64,000 nt of DNA from Endomychus coccineus (GCA_958510875.1 OY294068.1:22052297-22116296); one strand, 5' to 3'. Positions 23,460-33,040 are shown, counted from the stretch's first letter. The notes: generated from the letters alone by a model not told the origin. Program-made: numbers and translations.

Positions 23460-24065
23460 AAGGAGCGTCAGCCTCAGTCTGTCCAGTTGCGCCAGCTAAA
23501 TTTTCTTCTCTACAATCGGCCTGATCGTCAGTGCACCGAACAGTGCGCGAAACAAATCGAATAGCGTCGAGTATTTCGCCGCACTGCACTGTTCAATAAC
23601 TTGAAAATGGCTTTAGGTAAATTTAACGCATGATATCTTCATCCTGTGAAAAGTTTGAGTAATTCGGAGTCATCGTTCGACTGCTATGTAGAAATCAACA
23701 ACGTGCCGTATGAGCCGAAATGAGGAAATATTTCGTTCACCCAGCTCACGCCAACTTTCGCATAAGCCGATGGAGAGCGCGAGCCAAAGTCTGTCTAGTT
23801 GCGCGAACTAAATTCTCTTCTCTACAATCGCCCTGATAGTTAACCTACGGAACACTGCGCGAAACAAAGCGAATAGCGTCCAGTATTTCGCCGGACCGCT
23901 CTGCCCAAAAACTCAAAAACGGCTTAAGGTGCAACAGTAAATTTAACGCATCATATTTATATACAATTTTGGGCAAACCGGAGTCACCGTTCGATCGCTA
24001 CGTAGAAACCAAGACCAAAACTAAGAGCTAAAAGGAGGCAAGACTTCGTTCGTTATCGCTCATTC
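23460..24065 (+). repeat. Two diverged tandem copies of a ~310-bp unit
   Basis: Unit A (23460-23771) and unit B (23772-24065) share, in order, TCTGTCCAGTTGCG or TCTGTCTAGTTGCG, TTCTTCTCTACAATCG, CTGATCGT or CTGATAGT, GCGCGAAACAAA, CGAATAGCGTC, AGTATTTCGCCG, AAATTTAACGCAT, GGAGTCA and GTAGAAA. They differ at roughly one base in six. There is no coding signature. It could be a small satellite or a duplicated noncoding element. Confidence 0.75.
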
Positions 24066-25149
24066 TGTCTTAATTATTCTCATAAATTGGGAAAACTTGA
24101 AGTAACTAAACAACTTGTGGAACTGCATTTCCCAGGGTTCATTTTCTTGTTGATGAATGATGGTGACCGTTAATCGCAATTCTTATATCTCTATTTATGT
24201 AGAATTACAGTACGAAGGTTTCGTTAGGATTAAATTGATCGTTTAGGCCTTAGCATGTTTAGACAAAGAAAAGTAAGTACATTAAATACGTTCAAGTTAA
24301 CCAAAGTATTCGCGTCCAATTTAAAATTGAATTCTCTCCGCCTTAAACGTTCTAACTTCATTCCCTTCTTTGTGCAAAGTTTACAAGGAAGTTTAAAGTA
24401 GCTTGTATTTAGTGTGAGTGCAGTCAAATATAAAACCTTCGTCCAAAGTGTATTTTCTCATCTTCGTACCGTTCGATATCAGCGGTCTAATGCCGCCGTG
24501 CGCCTTTAAAAATGACTTTTCCCCATCTATGGCATGTGTTCACGATATACGAACATGCAATAGCATTCCATCAAGGAGCGTTCTCTACAACATAAACGTG
24601 TCCTGGCAGCCGTATAGAAGCGCACGACAAACGGCCCTCTTTTTAGCCTTTGACGACTCAACATTTCCAGATCCGAGGAATGTGAACTCATTCAACGTAT
24701 CTGTCGTAATGCGTCGGAGGTAGATGACAGAACAGTTCGCATCGCTGCGTGAATTATTATTTCATGTTCATATTATAAATTTACAGGATAGTCTTTCGAA
24801 AATTATCACGGCTAGGTTATGAAAGAGAGACTCTGTTGGTTTGAAAAAAAATATGAATTGGAGAGTCTGAAAATTGTCTGGAAGTTTAGAATTACACTAG
24901 AGATAAATCCGAGTATTTTAGGTCGATAAAACTTCCAGTTTTCATTCTCTCTGTTTTCTACATTTGTCTAATATCTCACCATCTTTATCCACGATTTTGT
25001 CTTGATTTTATTGATGATGTCTCGGCCGAGTTGTCAAAAGCTATCATATTTTACGTAGTGTAATATTAAATGGTTGGCTGATCTCAAAATATTGCTTTTA
25101 AGAGGAAACTACCCCCTATTGTAGTACTTATGTTTTGTAGATAACTTCC
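24066..25149. other. Unassigned; open frame at 24418-24723 without known domain
   Basis: The 101-codon plus frame lies in a GC-richer patch (24460-24730) and has no motif I can name. The rest is AT-rich with nothing seen. Confidence 0.3.
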
Positions 25150-26053
25150 AAAACTTGCTCAAGATTTTTTTTGAATCACCGTTTCTATTTGTCAAAAAAA
25201 TTCCCATCAAATGTAAATATCCTGAAGAAAGACGACTCACCCTAAAAGATCGGGATGAGATTGATTTCCAAACCTTGTTCACAAAAGATGATATTTTTAA
25301 TTATAATGACTTCATTTCAAAATCCAAGAACAAAGATTTAAGCGAATTTTTTCATAAAACTTTCGTGAACAGTTTTTTTTAAATTTTATGAAAACATGAA
25401 AGATGTCCAACCAAAGATTGATTCAGGATTCACTACCAACAGCAATTTAAAAATTCCATATTTCACAGAAGATAAAATTATACATTCATCCAAATTTCAT
25501 TGGCTTTTAGGGAGAGACGAATTTTGTTCAAAGTGGTCTAAATTTCATTCTGTTATCATATTAATAACTATTTTTATTTGATGTTGTTTCACTATTTACA
25601 AATACTCCAATCTCTGAGTCGATAAACATTCTGAAGAAATGGCTTTCAAATAATAATATCCTCGATAGAAATTGCACAGAATATGTGATCCCAACATCTT
25701 TATGTATGGAGCAAAATTATTTCACTTTCAACAAAAATTGCTATGAACAAACAAGCGGATGTGCAACGGGCAATCCACTCTCTCCTTTTTTGGCCAATTT
25801 TTGGCCTTAAAATCAAAATTGAATCAGTTTCCAAACGTTTGGTATAGATATGTTGACGACATTTTCGCGATTACAAGTAAAGATTTTGATTTACATGGCT
25901 TTTTGAACACGCTTAATAGCCAATTTGATTTACTGAGATTCACTGTCGAAATAGAAACAGATAATCAGCTTCCTTTCCTTGATATTAACATTATAAAAGA
26001 TAGTAATCATTTGGATTTCGACATATACAGAAAACCCACTCAAACAAATAGCT
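25150..26053 (+). pseudogene. Penelope-like element reverse transcriptase
   Basis: Frame-broken reading gives RRLTLKDRDEIDFQTLF, FISKSKNKDLSEFFHKTF, SNNNILDRNCTEYVIP, YFTFNKNCYEQTSGCATGN with PLSPF next (RT motif), WYRYVDDIFAI (catalytic YVDD, about 25840-25872), FLNTLNSQFDLLRFTVEIE, QLPFLDINIIKDSNHLDF and DIYRKPTQTN. This order is typical of PLE RTs. The GIY-YIG nuclease and repeats are absent because the element ends at 26053, where antisense jockey sequence begins without a stop. Confidence 0.9.
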
Positions 26054-26165
26054 CGATGTTGATTGCATTTTCCATTATTTTAGAGATCACAAATAGTATT
26101 GACATGGTTCTATAACTATTAGGAAGGGTTTTCTTTCTTTTCTTTGGAATTGAAAATTCCTTTTT
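26054..26165 (-). pseudogene. Antisense jockey-type RT fragment fused to the PLE
   Basis: The bases CGATGTTGATTGCATTTTCC through GTTCTATAACTATTAGGAAG closely match 14125-14185, part of the minus-strand jockey RT (the VISKVMEKAINIE region). The plus-strand open frame runs across the junction and ends at 26115, creating a chimeric frame with no functional meaning. It marks a recombination or insertion point between two dead retroelements. Confidence 0.75.
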
Positions 26166-26249
26166 CCAAGTACATATTGCATATGTTAAGTATTGCAATT
26201 GTAGAAAGAGAACATTTTCTTATATAAAATATTTTTCAGTACGTGGATA

Positions 26250-27990
26250 TGTTACTGTGAATGTTCGAAGCGGAGTGTATCTTAAGATACACTGGTGTAT
26301 GTTAACAACCACCAAGCTAGCTGGTGATTGTTTGTTATTTATTCTGTTCTTTATATTTTCGGTCATTCACCAGTGAATGTTATCATACACCACGACGACT
26401 TGGTTAATCTTCATTCTCTTCATGATGAGTTAAATTATGATGATTTAGCAAAGATATCTGCAAAACAGAAGTTTGGGTCTGATTTAAAATGATCTCACAA
26501 ATTGTTACAATAAATAAAATCATAGAACTATAATAAATAAAACAGAACATGTTTATTAATCTAAATCTTAAATCATTAATACAAATAGCATTACCTGCCA
26601 AGTAAGGTGAACAATAACGTACACTTACTATTAATGCTATTGCCCTATTGGCTATAGAATTAAAAAAATACTCATTCGTTACAACATACCTTCTCATAGG
26701 TAATTAGGTATTACAGCATTTTTCGGTATAACAATAAAAAAAAAACTTATTTATTAGTACATGGCAAACTGTTATGGCACTTAGAATTACAAATAACTCC
26801 ACGAGCTTTACAGTTACATTTCTTGGTGTTGCATTTTTGTGCACAATTGCAACGCTTATATCCTTGTCCTCAAAATCTTGATTCCAAAGCAATAATTCCA
26901 CGCATTAATATTTTTGTAGAAGAAGTTTCAGATATATTGATAAAATTTTCATCACAGATGGAAAACTGATTTCTAGTATACATCTGTGATAACGTCCCAT
27001 GTTTTGTAGCCAACAATTGATTATAGTCACCATCCACATTTGTAACACATGTAAGGATATTTCTGGAATCTGTACGACCTCTGTCGACATCAGGAACACG
27101 CAACCTTACAGTATCTCCACATTTTGCACGAGGAAAATTTGCCTGCGATACTTTAAGCATTTTTTTCCTTGATCTTGGAGTCCAAGTTTCGCTAATTCTA
27201 TATTTCTTTTGGATGCCTCTTTTCTGTTGCACAGTAAACATATTTCGGATTCTGATAAATTTACACAACACGATGAATGGACTGGCATACTACATTTTGA
27301 ACACAACCTTGAACCTTCGTATATTGTTTCACATACGAAACATTTTTGAACTTCTTCGTCCTCATTTTCTTTTCTAGTTTGTGTGCCAATAACTTCTGTA
27401 TCATTGGCAACTTGTGTATCATTAGCAATTTGTGTGGTATTAACAAATAGCGTATTAACATCAGCCTGCATATCATAAGTCATCTGTCTACCATTAGTAA
27501 TTTGTATATCGTGAGTAATTTCTATGCCATTAGTAGTTTGTGTACCATCATCATCAAAGTTTGTAATATTTGAATTCTGAATAATTTTTTCGAGTTCCTC
27601 TTCGGTTTTAACATTTAAAATTTGATCACGTGGTAATGATGAAGTAACTAGCCTTAGTTTTTTTAATGTGAGCTGGGCTGAGCGAAGCAGCCGGTACCTA
27701 TCAGCGGTGCGGCGAGGGGTGGTCGGCGTGGAAAAAAGAGAGAACAATAGCACTCTAACTTTCTCACTTCATTTCGAACAAACACTGGAGTCTGTTAACA
27801 TTCACGTAATTCGTAAATTGCAGTATCTAAGACACACAAAATCGCTTTGGAGTATGTTAACATTCACCGGTGTATGTCCAAAACAAAAAAAATATTGAAA
27901 TAATTTCGGACTTACACCATTAATATTGGTGATTGTCGACATACACTGGTGCATCTTAACATTCACTAATATCGGACATTCACAGTAACA
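26250..27990 (-). mobile_element. Ginger-type DNA transposon, internally deleted, copy 1 (GATA TSD)
   Basis: Both ends read TGTTACTGTGAATGT followed by TCGA or CCGA, a TIR of about 20 bp starting TGT and ending ACA. Perfect 4-bp TSDs GATA lie at 26246-26249 and 27991-27994. The interior has further short palindromes near both ends (GTGTATCTTAAGATACAC at 26276, and TTAACATTCAC or GTGAATGTTAA words). The coding part is on the minus strand and comprises only the C-terminal third of the expected integrase, so this copy is non-autonomous. A second copy lies inverted at 43178-44785. Confidence 0.85.
26750..27753 (-). pseudogene. C-terminal part of a Ginger/KRBA2-like integrase
   Basis: From 27753 the frame reads an unassigned N-terminal stretch, an Asn/Thr-rich low-complexity linker with repeated TQ, DTQ and NDTQV words, and a PHD-like zinc finger (CFVCETIYEGSRLCSKCSM, then VHSSCCVN and EICLLC). 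Next is KRNIELAKLGLQDQGKK. A one-base loss in an A run (near 27156) shifts the frame. It continues AKCGDTVRLRVPDVDRG, LATKHGTLSQMYTRNQFSI, an in-frame TGA, then GQGYKRCNCAQKCNTKKCNC and CHNSLPC. This Cys-rich ending is what I know from the C-terminus of KRBA2/Ginger-type integrases. The DDE catalytic core is absent. Confidence 0.75.
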
Positions 27991-29157
27991 GATACATGGG
28001 TTGTTTTCTGTTGTCTCAGTTCTACTGCCAATAATGCAGATAGATTTATTTCGTCCAACGTCATCCTGCAGTGTGCTTGTGATAAACGCATATTGCTCTC
28101 ACTGTGCTTATTTCGTTTGTACGGTTCGCGTTGCATTATTTGTTCTCCTTGAATCCCCATGGACTCGTCGAGTGAAGTAAGAGTTGATGTAGTGTGCAGT
28201 CCAGGTAAATAATTAGTCATTTGGGGTCATATTCAAAGACCGGTTCGGGCGCATGTTACTAGTTTGCTAGGCCCTTCCGCTGTTCCGCTGCGTATGCCGA
28301 CGGCAATCGCTACGGCCACCCTATGCCCTACATGGAAGTTAATTTAGGACAGTTCGATCGTTAGTGAGTTGCGGTTTGTATGGACTACCGATGTTCATCG
28401 CAGTTCTCCATAAGTTACCTATAATGTTTACCGAACTTCCGTATTTGCAACTTCCTGCCTTCCCAATTCTAATTTATTTGAAAACTACTCATTGTAAACA
28501 TACAATTCCGGCTGTTTGCTTCATTCTAATGATTCGTTAGTTCGGTTAGAACCGTTTTGATGGCCATCATAACATTTATTTTCCTAGGAATTGTGTTTAT
28601 TATTTGAAATAGTCTTGGCTTTCTAATGCATATTTATTATGCTCTTCGAGATACCTTCTGGCGTGTATTTCCTTCATTTACCATTCGAAATGGTGAGACA
28701 ATAGTACATTACGTATCAAGTTCGATTGTACTTGACTCGCTTCGCTCCTATTCAAACTTACTATACTCGTCAAGTAAAATTCCACTTTTCTGACAGATGC
28801 GTATACTATTTTTTTCGCATTTACTTATTTTGCATTCCATGTTAAAATCTGTTTATAATAATAGTTACTTAAAAAATCTAAGAAATAAGTAGTGGTCTGA
28901 CTCTTTGGTATCCTAGCAATTTAAATGGGATGTGTTTTAATTGACAAAGGTTGACAGCATCCAAATAAACTCATCTTTGAACAGCAAGATTTGAAATAAT
29001 TATCGAAATGGCTTGTAGTATAGGAATCTTCCATCCCTTCCCTATACGAGATTACCTAAAATTCCTCAATTAGCGAATACAACCTTATTTCTATTATTAA
29101 ATACATATAATCCATATGTTTGTAAATGCATAAGGAATACATAAACAATATGTTTAG
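27991..29157. other. Unassigned AT-rich sequence
   Basis: No gene is seen. A GC-richer patch at 28240-28400 is unassigned. Near 29143-29197 a 14-bp perfect inverted repeat, AAACAATATGTTTA and TAAACATATTGTTT, flanks about 27 bp, next to the candidate LTR that follows. Confidence 0.35.
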
Positions 29158-29482
29158 TGTTATGATTACCTTGTAATAATATATAAACATATTGTTTAGT
29201 ATAAGTTACACAACAAGGGACTCTGACATCACGAGCGTCAAGGTTGTTATTGAAAGACTGATATATATATACTAAGATTATTATAATTATTGAGCATTGA
29301 GATGATTATTGATTATGGATTGATTGTATTGTTGTGTGGAGTAAGACATTAAGTCGTTATGACGTCGAGCTCTAAGTTCAGTAAAGTGCCACCATTTTTA
29401 TAACGTGAGTGTTTTAATCCCTGATCCCCAAAGGACCACCGATCAGCTTATGGCAAACAGTCATTAAGAGCTGATCCCCACA
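29158..29482 (+). repeat. Candidate LTR followed by primer-binding-site-like word
   Basis: The interval starts TGTTATG and ends CCCCACA, and is followed at 29483 by TGGCGATCCTGCCAGGAC, the position and style of a retrotransposon primer-binding site. It has a TGAC-rich middle and an AT-rich start. No second LTR and no gag/pol were found downstream, so the call rests on the TG...CA ends and the adjoining TGGCG word. Confidence 0.3.
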
Positions 29483-29689
29483 TGGCGATCCTGCCAGGAC
29501 TTGGGAGATATCTTAAATGCAGCTCGAGAACTAAGGAAACTTCTTCTAGTTTACTTCCGGTAAAATCTAAGGAGAAGTACGGGAAAGTATAATATGTTCT
29601 GAGAGTGGAAAAACACCAAGAGATTTAAAGGAATTGATGAAAACGTAATGCTGGCTTATTTTTACGAAAAAGTTGGAAATTGTATATGG

Positions 29690-29808
29690 TTAAAGTGTTG
29701 TACATAGCTTCTCTTAGGCTACAACACTTCGGCAGCGCATACATGCCACCTGAGGTCATAAGAGGCATAAGTCCATGAACAATCCTAGCCTTCGTCGGTG
29801 CCTTAGGC
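29690..29808 (+). pseudogene. C-terminal end of an RNase H LINE ORF2
   Basis: The translation near 29734-29808 gives LQHFGSAYMPPEVIRGISP, one stop, then TILAFVGALGLLD and a terminal TGA. This is the tail that follows the zinc knuckle in I/LOA-like LINE proteins. The fragment at 41690-42040 has the same pattern (FGSEYILLENLRHISSSSI ... GLLE). The upstream LINE body is missing. Confidence 0.7.
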
Positions 29809-30129
29809 CTGCTGGACTGATTGTTGTAGCTGTATGAAGTGAATGAAAAATGTAGAGTTGATCAATATTTAGTCTACTGTTACTTTGCAGTGAGGAAGCA
29901 GTCCCAAAATAACATCAAAGCCCCAAAATTAATTTATAATTTTTCACTATTCGTCAGTGATCTCTTCGGCGGAATGAATCTGAGACCGCCACGCGGAGTG
30001 AGAACAGTTTTGGTACGTGTGCCCATTGAAGAATAACGTTCATTAAAACTTTAGGCAAAAGTCCTTAAATCTTTATATATAAATTCTCGGGAAATAGGTC
30101 ACAATAACACTTATGCTTTATATTTTCTT

Positions 30130-30171
30130 GTCTTTACGTACGTTTCGGTCTCACGACCATCATCAGAAGAC
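30130..30171 (-). ncRNA. Hammerhead ribozyme (type I layout), intact core
   Basis: On the minus strand: stem I GTCTT, core CTGATGA (30166-30160), stem II GGTC with loop GTGA and GACC, core GAAA, short self-complementary stem III CGTACG, cleavage triplet GTA, then AAGAC closing stem I. All core positions of the hammerhead consensus (CUGANGA, GAAA, NUH) are met. Stem III is very short, as is known for PLE and retrozyme hammerheads, which act best as dimers. Confidence 0.85.
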
Positions 30172-30467
30172 TTATTATGTCTGAAACTTGATTACTTAAA
30201 ACTAATTGTATTACACAAAGCGTCCTGATCGCACTAATTTCAATTAAAATGCCCACGTCGCCGAAACGAACAGAAACACGAATAAACGAAATTGTAAACC
30301 TCAATTCTATAGTATAATTATCAAAAATCCACTGCTAAGCAGAACTTTTAATTAATGCGTGCTCATGTCAACACAGTTAGTGATCGACTTTTTAATTGAA
30401 ATTGGTGCGATAAGGACGCTTTGTGTAATACAATTAGTTTTAAGTAATCAAGTTTCAGACATAATAA

Positions 30468-30509
30468 GTCTTCTAATGATGGTCGTGAGACCGAAACGTA
30501 CGTAAAGAC
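30468..30509 (+). ncRNA. Hammerhead ribozyme with mutated core
   Basis: It has the same fold as its partner (stem I GTCTT/AAGAC, stem II GGTC-GTGA-GACC, GAAA, CGTACG, GTA), but the core reads CTAATGA at 30473-30479. The G at the fourth-from-start conserved position of CUGAUGA is changed to A at 30475. That G is an invariant catalytic-core residue, so self-cleavage is expected to be lost. Confidence 0.8.
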
Positions 30510-31016
30510 GACAAGAAAATATAAAGCATAAGTGTTATTGTGACCTATTTCACGAGAATTTATATATAATTCATACCTGGGTCAAGAATCTTTATTATTA
30601 AATCTTTATGTAGTTTATGATCAAAAGTACGATACAAATCAATGAAACTACGGATATTTCACAAAATAAAAAGGTAATCGCTCTCTTGAAACGTCAAAAC
30701 GACAAGTATAAACCTAAAAAATCAAAAGTTTTAATAATGGAAAATGTAACAAAGTTCTTCAACGAGGCTCCTATAATGATACGTTTCTGTTAATGAAAGC
30801 GGTATTAATTTTTAGGCTGAATGGTGCATGTCAGCGTGCAGAATTATGCAGTTTAACAACTAAAGATACAGAAGATTATGGAAAAATGTTGATTGTAACG
30901 GGTATGAAATCTACCACAAGTACTATTAAGACCCAAAACAGTGAGTCATTATCAATTAATACAAAAATTCTCGGGAAATAGGTCACATTAACACATATAT
31001 TTTTATTTTTACCCTC

Positions 31017-31058
31017 GTCTTTACGTACGTTTCGGTCTCACGACCATCATCAGAAGAC
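31017..31058 (-). ncRNA. Hammerhead ribozyme, intact core (left arm, copy 2)
   Basis: Minus strand: GTCTT, CTGATGA (31053-31047), GGTC-GTGA-GACC, GAAA, CGTACG, GTA, AAGAC. It is identical to the right-arm ribozyme of the same element and points away from it. Confidence 0.85.
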
Positions 31059-31183
31059 TTATTAATTATTTCCGATTTCATGTTTCCGTTCGTTTCGCGA
31101 CGTTGGCATTTAAACGATATTTGTGCGATAAGGACGCTTTGTGTTATTACAGTATTTCTAAGTAATCATTATTGTATTAATAA

Positions 31184-31225
31184 GTCTTCTGATGATGGTC
31201 GTGAGACCGAAACGTACGTAAAGAC
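31184..31225 (+). ncRNA. Hammerhead ribozyme, intact core (right arm, copy 2)
   Basis: Stem I GTCTT (31184-31188) pairs with AAGAC (31221-31225). The core is CTGATGA (31189-31195), stem II is GGTC/GACC with a GTGA loop, then GAAA (31209-31212), CGTACG (31213-31218), and predicted cleavage after GTA at 31220. About 97 bases lie between the cleavage site and the 3' end of the element. Confidence 0.85.
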
Positions 31226-31720
31226 GAGGGTAAAAATAAAAATATATGTGTTAATGTGACCTATTTCCCGAGAATTTTTGTATTAATTCATACGTGGGTC
31301 AAGAATCTTTATTATTGTCATTATCAATTTTTCCTGTTTTATCGTCATGGCAAATGTAGAGTACAGCCAGTTAGCGTTCATACGTTTGCATAAATTCCTC
31401 AAAGAATTGCGAAATATTTAAAACTTCCTGCTTACACCGGCCATTGCCTGAGAAGAATTTCTGCAACTTTCTTGCTAACAGTGGCGCTGATATTCAGGTT
31501 CTCAAACGGCATGGGGGATGGCGATCTACAATCGTAGCTGAAGGATACGTGGAAGAAAGCATTGGTAATAAAATAAAAAATTCTAAAAGGATATTTAACA
31601 ATGTCCAACTTGGACAATCCCACGAAAACTCTTTAGAAATTGTGGTGATTGAAAAAAATGTTCAGCAACTACTAGTTAATGCAGCGAGGTCAGAAGCTGT
31701 TTGTAACCTTTTCTAACTTA

Positions 31721-32541
31721 AGCAACTGTTCTTTTGTATTTATTGTCAGAATATTTGAAATAAACGTTTTCCTTCTGTGTTAAATTGTAGTTTAAATGAT
31801 ACTGATGTTTTCATGCAGTACTGGTTGCTATGCAGTAAATGTCTCATTACTGTACGATTTTGGGGTCGTTAATGAAGTACATTATTGTACAAAATGCGAA
31901 AAAGGAACATTAATAGCATTCAAGAATATCTGAATGTCGTTAAAATAAACACTTTTAGAGACTACAGATTTTCCAGAGATTTATCCACACCCTCCGATAA
32001 CTTAAATTTTATGAACAATATACTCTTATTCAGTCCTAAATAATGCCGGGACAAGATAAAATCTTGTGCAAAGTGTAAGATGATTTGTTATAAATGTAAC
32101 TTATGCCTATGAAGATAACGGCATCCCACTCTAGACTGAGATGACGCCCATCTGTCAAATGCAATAAATCATTTCCTTCGTCCTCTCTTTCCGAAGATGA
32201 TGTTGGTATTCATCAACACACGATAGGGGCGTACTGTCTAAATCTAAATCTCACAACTTACATAGATAATTTTTTTGTTTTATGACGGATTTGAGGGTTG
32301 ATCCGCTTGAATCCATGTTGTGATCGGCAACATTTTTTGACGAATCCCGAACAAGTATCTCTAATCTTCTAGTTTATCTAGCAATTTCGAAGCGCTACGT
32401 GGTTTTACGATGCTAATGTGTTTTACATAAGTGCGTAACCAATTATGCGATAACGCTTATATTTGGTTACAAACTAAATAGGAATTTGAAACGGTTTCCC
32501 ATGATCACCGAGAATATTTGTAGATACCAACGTACCAACGA
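31721..32541. other. AT-rich flank of the Crypton relic
   Basis: This holds the probable Crypton 3' untranslated part with AATAAA near 31760. Beyond that, nothing is recognised apart from CT-rich words near 32180. Confidence 0.35.
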
Positions 32542-32568
32542 ACCAACGAACTCTCCGAGTTCGTTGGT
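32542..32568. repeat. Perfect 12-bp stem hairpin
   Basis: ACCAACGAACTC, loop TCC, GAGTTCGTTGGT. The left arm is preceded by two more CCAACG words. No element or terminator role can be assigned. Confidence 0.85.
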
Positions 32569-32922
32569 AGATACGGACTGAACACTTCAATGTTTTTTTG
32601 TCGATGGGAACGCTGATTTTTCTGAGTTAAAACACTTCAAATAGGAATGACTATGCTTGCTGATAGCTTCAATTTATTTACAGAACATTTTTTCGATCTT
32701 ACTTAGAAAAATTTATGTCGGAAAGGGTTTTTTGAACATTGGAGTACTACACAAGCAGAACTAACATTTTTCTATAGTGACAGAGACAATATCCAATTCC
32801 AGGAAGACAGGAAAACAATGAATATCTATTATCAACCGATTTACTTGGTTTCCTTAAAATAATACACATTGTATACTTTTCAAATAGTATACTAAAATAA
32901 TAAAAAATCCGATTGTGTTTTA

Positions 32923-33040
32923 CGAGAGCAAGGTGAAACGTCCTTTAAAAATAGAACAGATGGCGCAACGATCGAAAAACCGAGATACCGTTGAAACAAC
33001 ATATAGCGCCTCCCCGCCATCTAATCTCAAGGATTTGAAC
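32923..33040 (+). mobile_element. Mariner-like terminal fragment
   Basis: After a TA, the sequence CGAGAGCAAGGTGAAACG and following TCC, AAAAATA.AACAG and TGGCGC words parallel the mariner 5' end at 7338. Homology fades within about 100 bp and there is no transposase start. It is probably an isolated 5' end of a related mariner. Confidence 0.5.

Larger units (their letters stand above)
30077..30597 (+). mobile_element. Hammerhead-bearing inverted-repeat element, 521 bp, copy 1
   Basis: Perfect 12-bp TSDs TTAAATCTTTAT lie at 30065-30076 and 30598-30609. The element is a long inverted repeat: left arm 30077-30249 and right arm 30390-30565, about 170 bp at roughly 96 percent identity, with a 140-bp spacer. 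Each arm contains a hammerhead ribozyme pointing outward. Only the right side continues into the tail CCTGGGTCAAGAATCTTTAT, shared with the 360-bp copy. There is no ORF. The ribozyme style and TSD length suggest the terminal repeat of a Penelope-like element, but no PLE RT is attached. Confidence 0.85.
30958..31317 (+). mobile_element. Hammerhead-bearing inverted-repeat element, 360 bp, copy 2
   Basis: Perfect 12-bp TSDs TCATTATCAATT lie at 30946-30957 and 31318-31329. The left arm 30958-31066 and right arm 31176-31284 are inverse copies, identical over the ~100 bp from AATTCTCGGG to CTTATTAA. The spacer is about 110 bp. Each arm carries an intact hammerhead facing outward. The right side ends with the tail CGTGGGTCAAGAATCTTTAT. 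It sits inside the Crypton recombinase, splitting it after the LSIN region. Perfect arms and clean TSDs imply a young insertion. Confidence 0.9.
30030..31720 (+). pseudogene. Crypton-type tyrosine recombinase, interrupted by two hammerhead elements
   Basis: With the two insertions (30077-30597 and 30958-31317) set aside, a recombinase reading emerges: LGKSP, IQINETTDISQNKKVIALLK, YKPKKSKVL, FNEAP, a hydrophobic AVLIFRLNGACQRAELCSLT, then FFLFYRHGKCRVQ, IAKYLKLP, YTGHCLRRISATFLANSGAD, IQVLKRHGGWRSTIVAEGY with VEESIGNKI next. HCLRR carries the H-x-x-R box and AEGY the nucleophile tyrosine. The first catalytic Arg of the usual GACRxxEL box appears replaced by Gln (GACQRAEL), and stops flank the first insertion. 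AATAAA occurs near 31760. The gene is inactive as written. Confidence 0.8.

Noticed and set aside
29741..29765. CTTCGGCAG-like start of a U6 snRNA, also near 41868
   Set aside because: Both lie inside a conserved LINE C-terminal reading (FGSAYMPPE and FGSEYILLE), and the rest of U6 is absent.
30077..31317. Ordinary MITEs (DNA transposons) at the two inverted-repeat elements
   Set aside because: TSDs are 12 bp, a one-sided 3' tail is present and hammerheads sit in the arms, which fit a retroelement rather than a cut-and-paste MITE.
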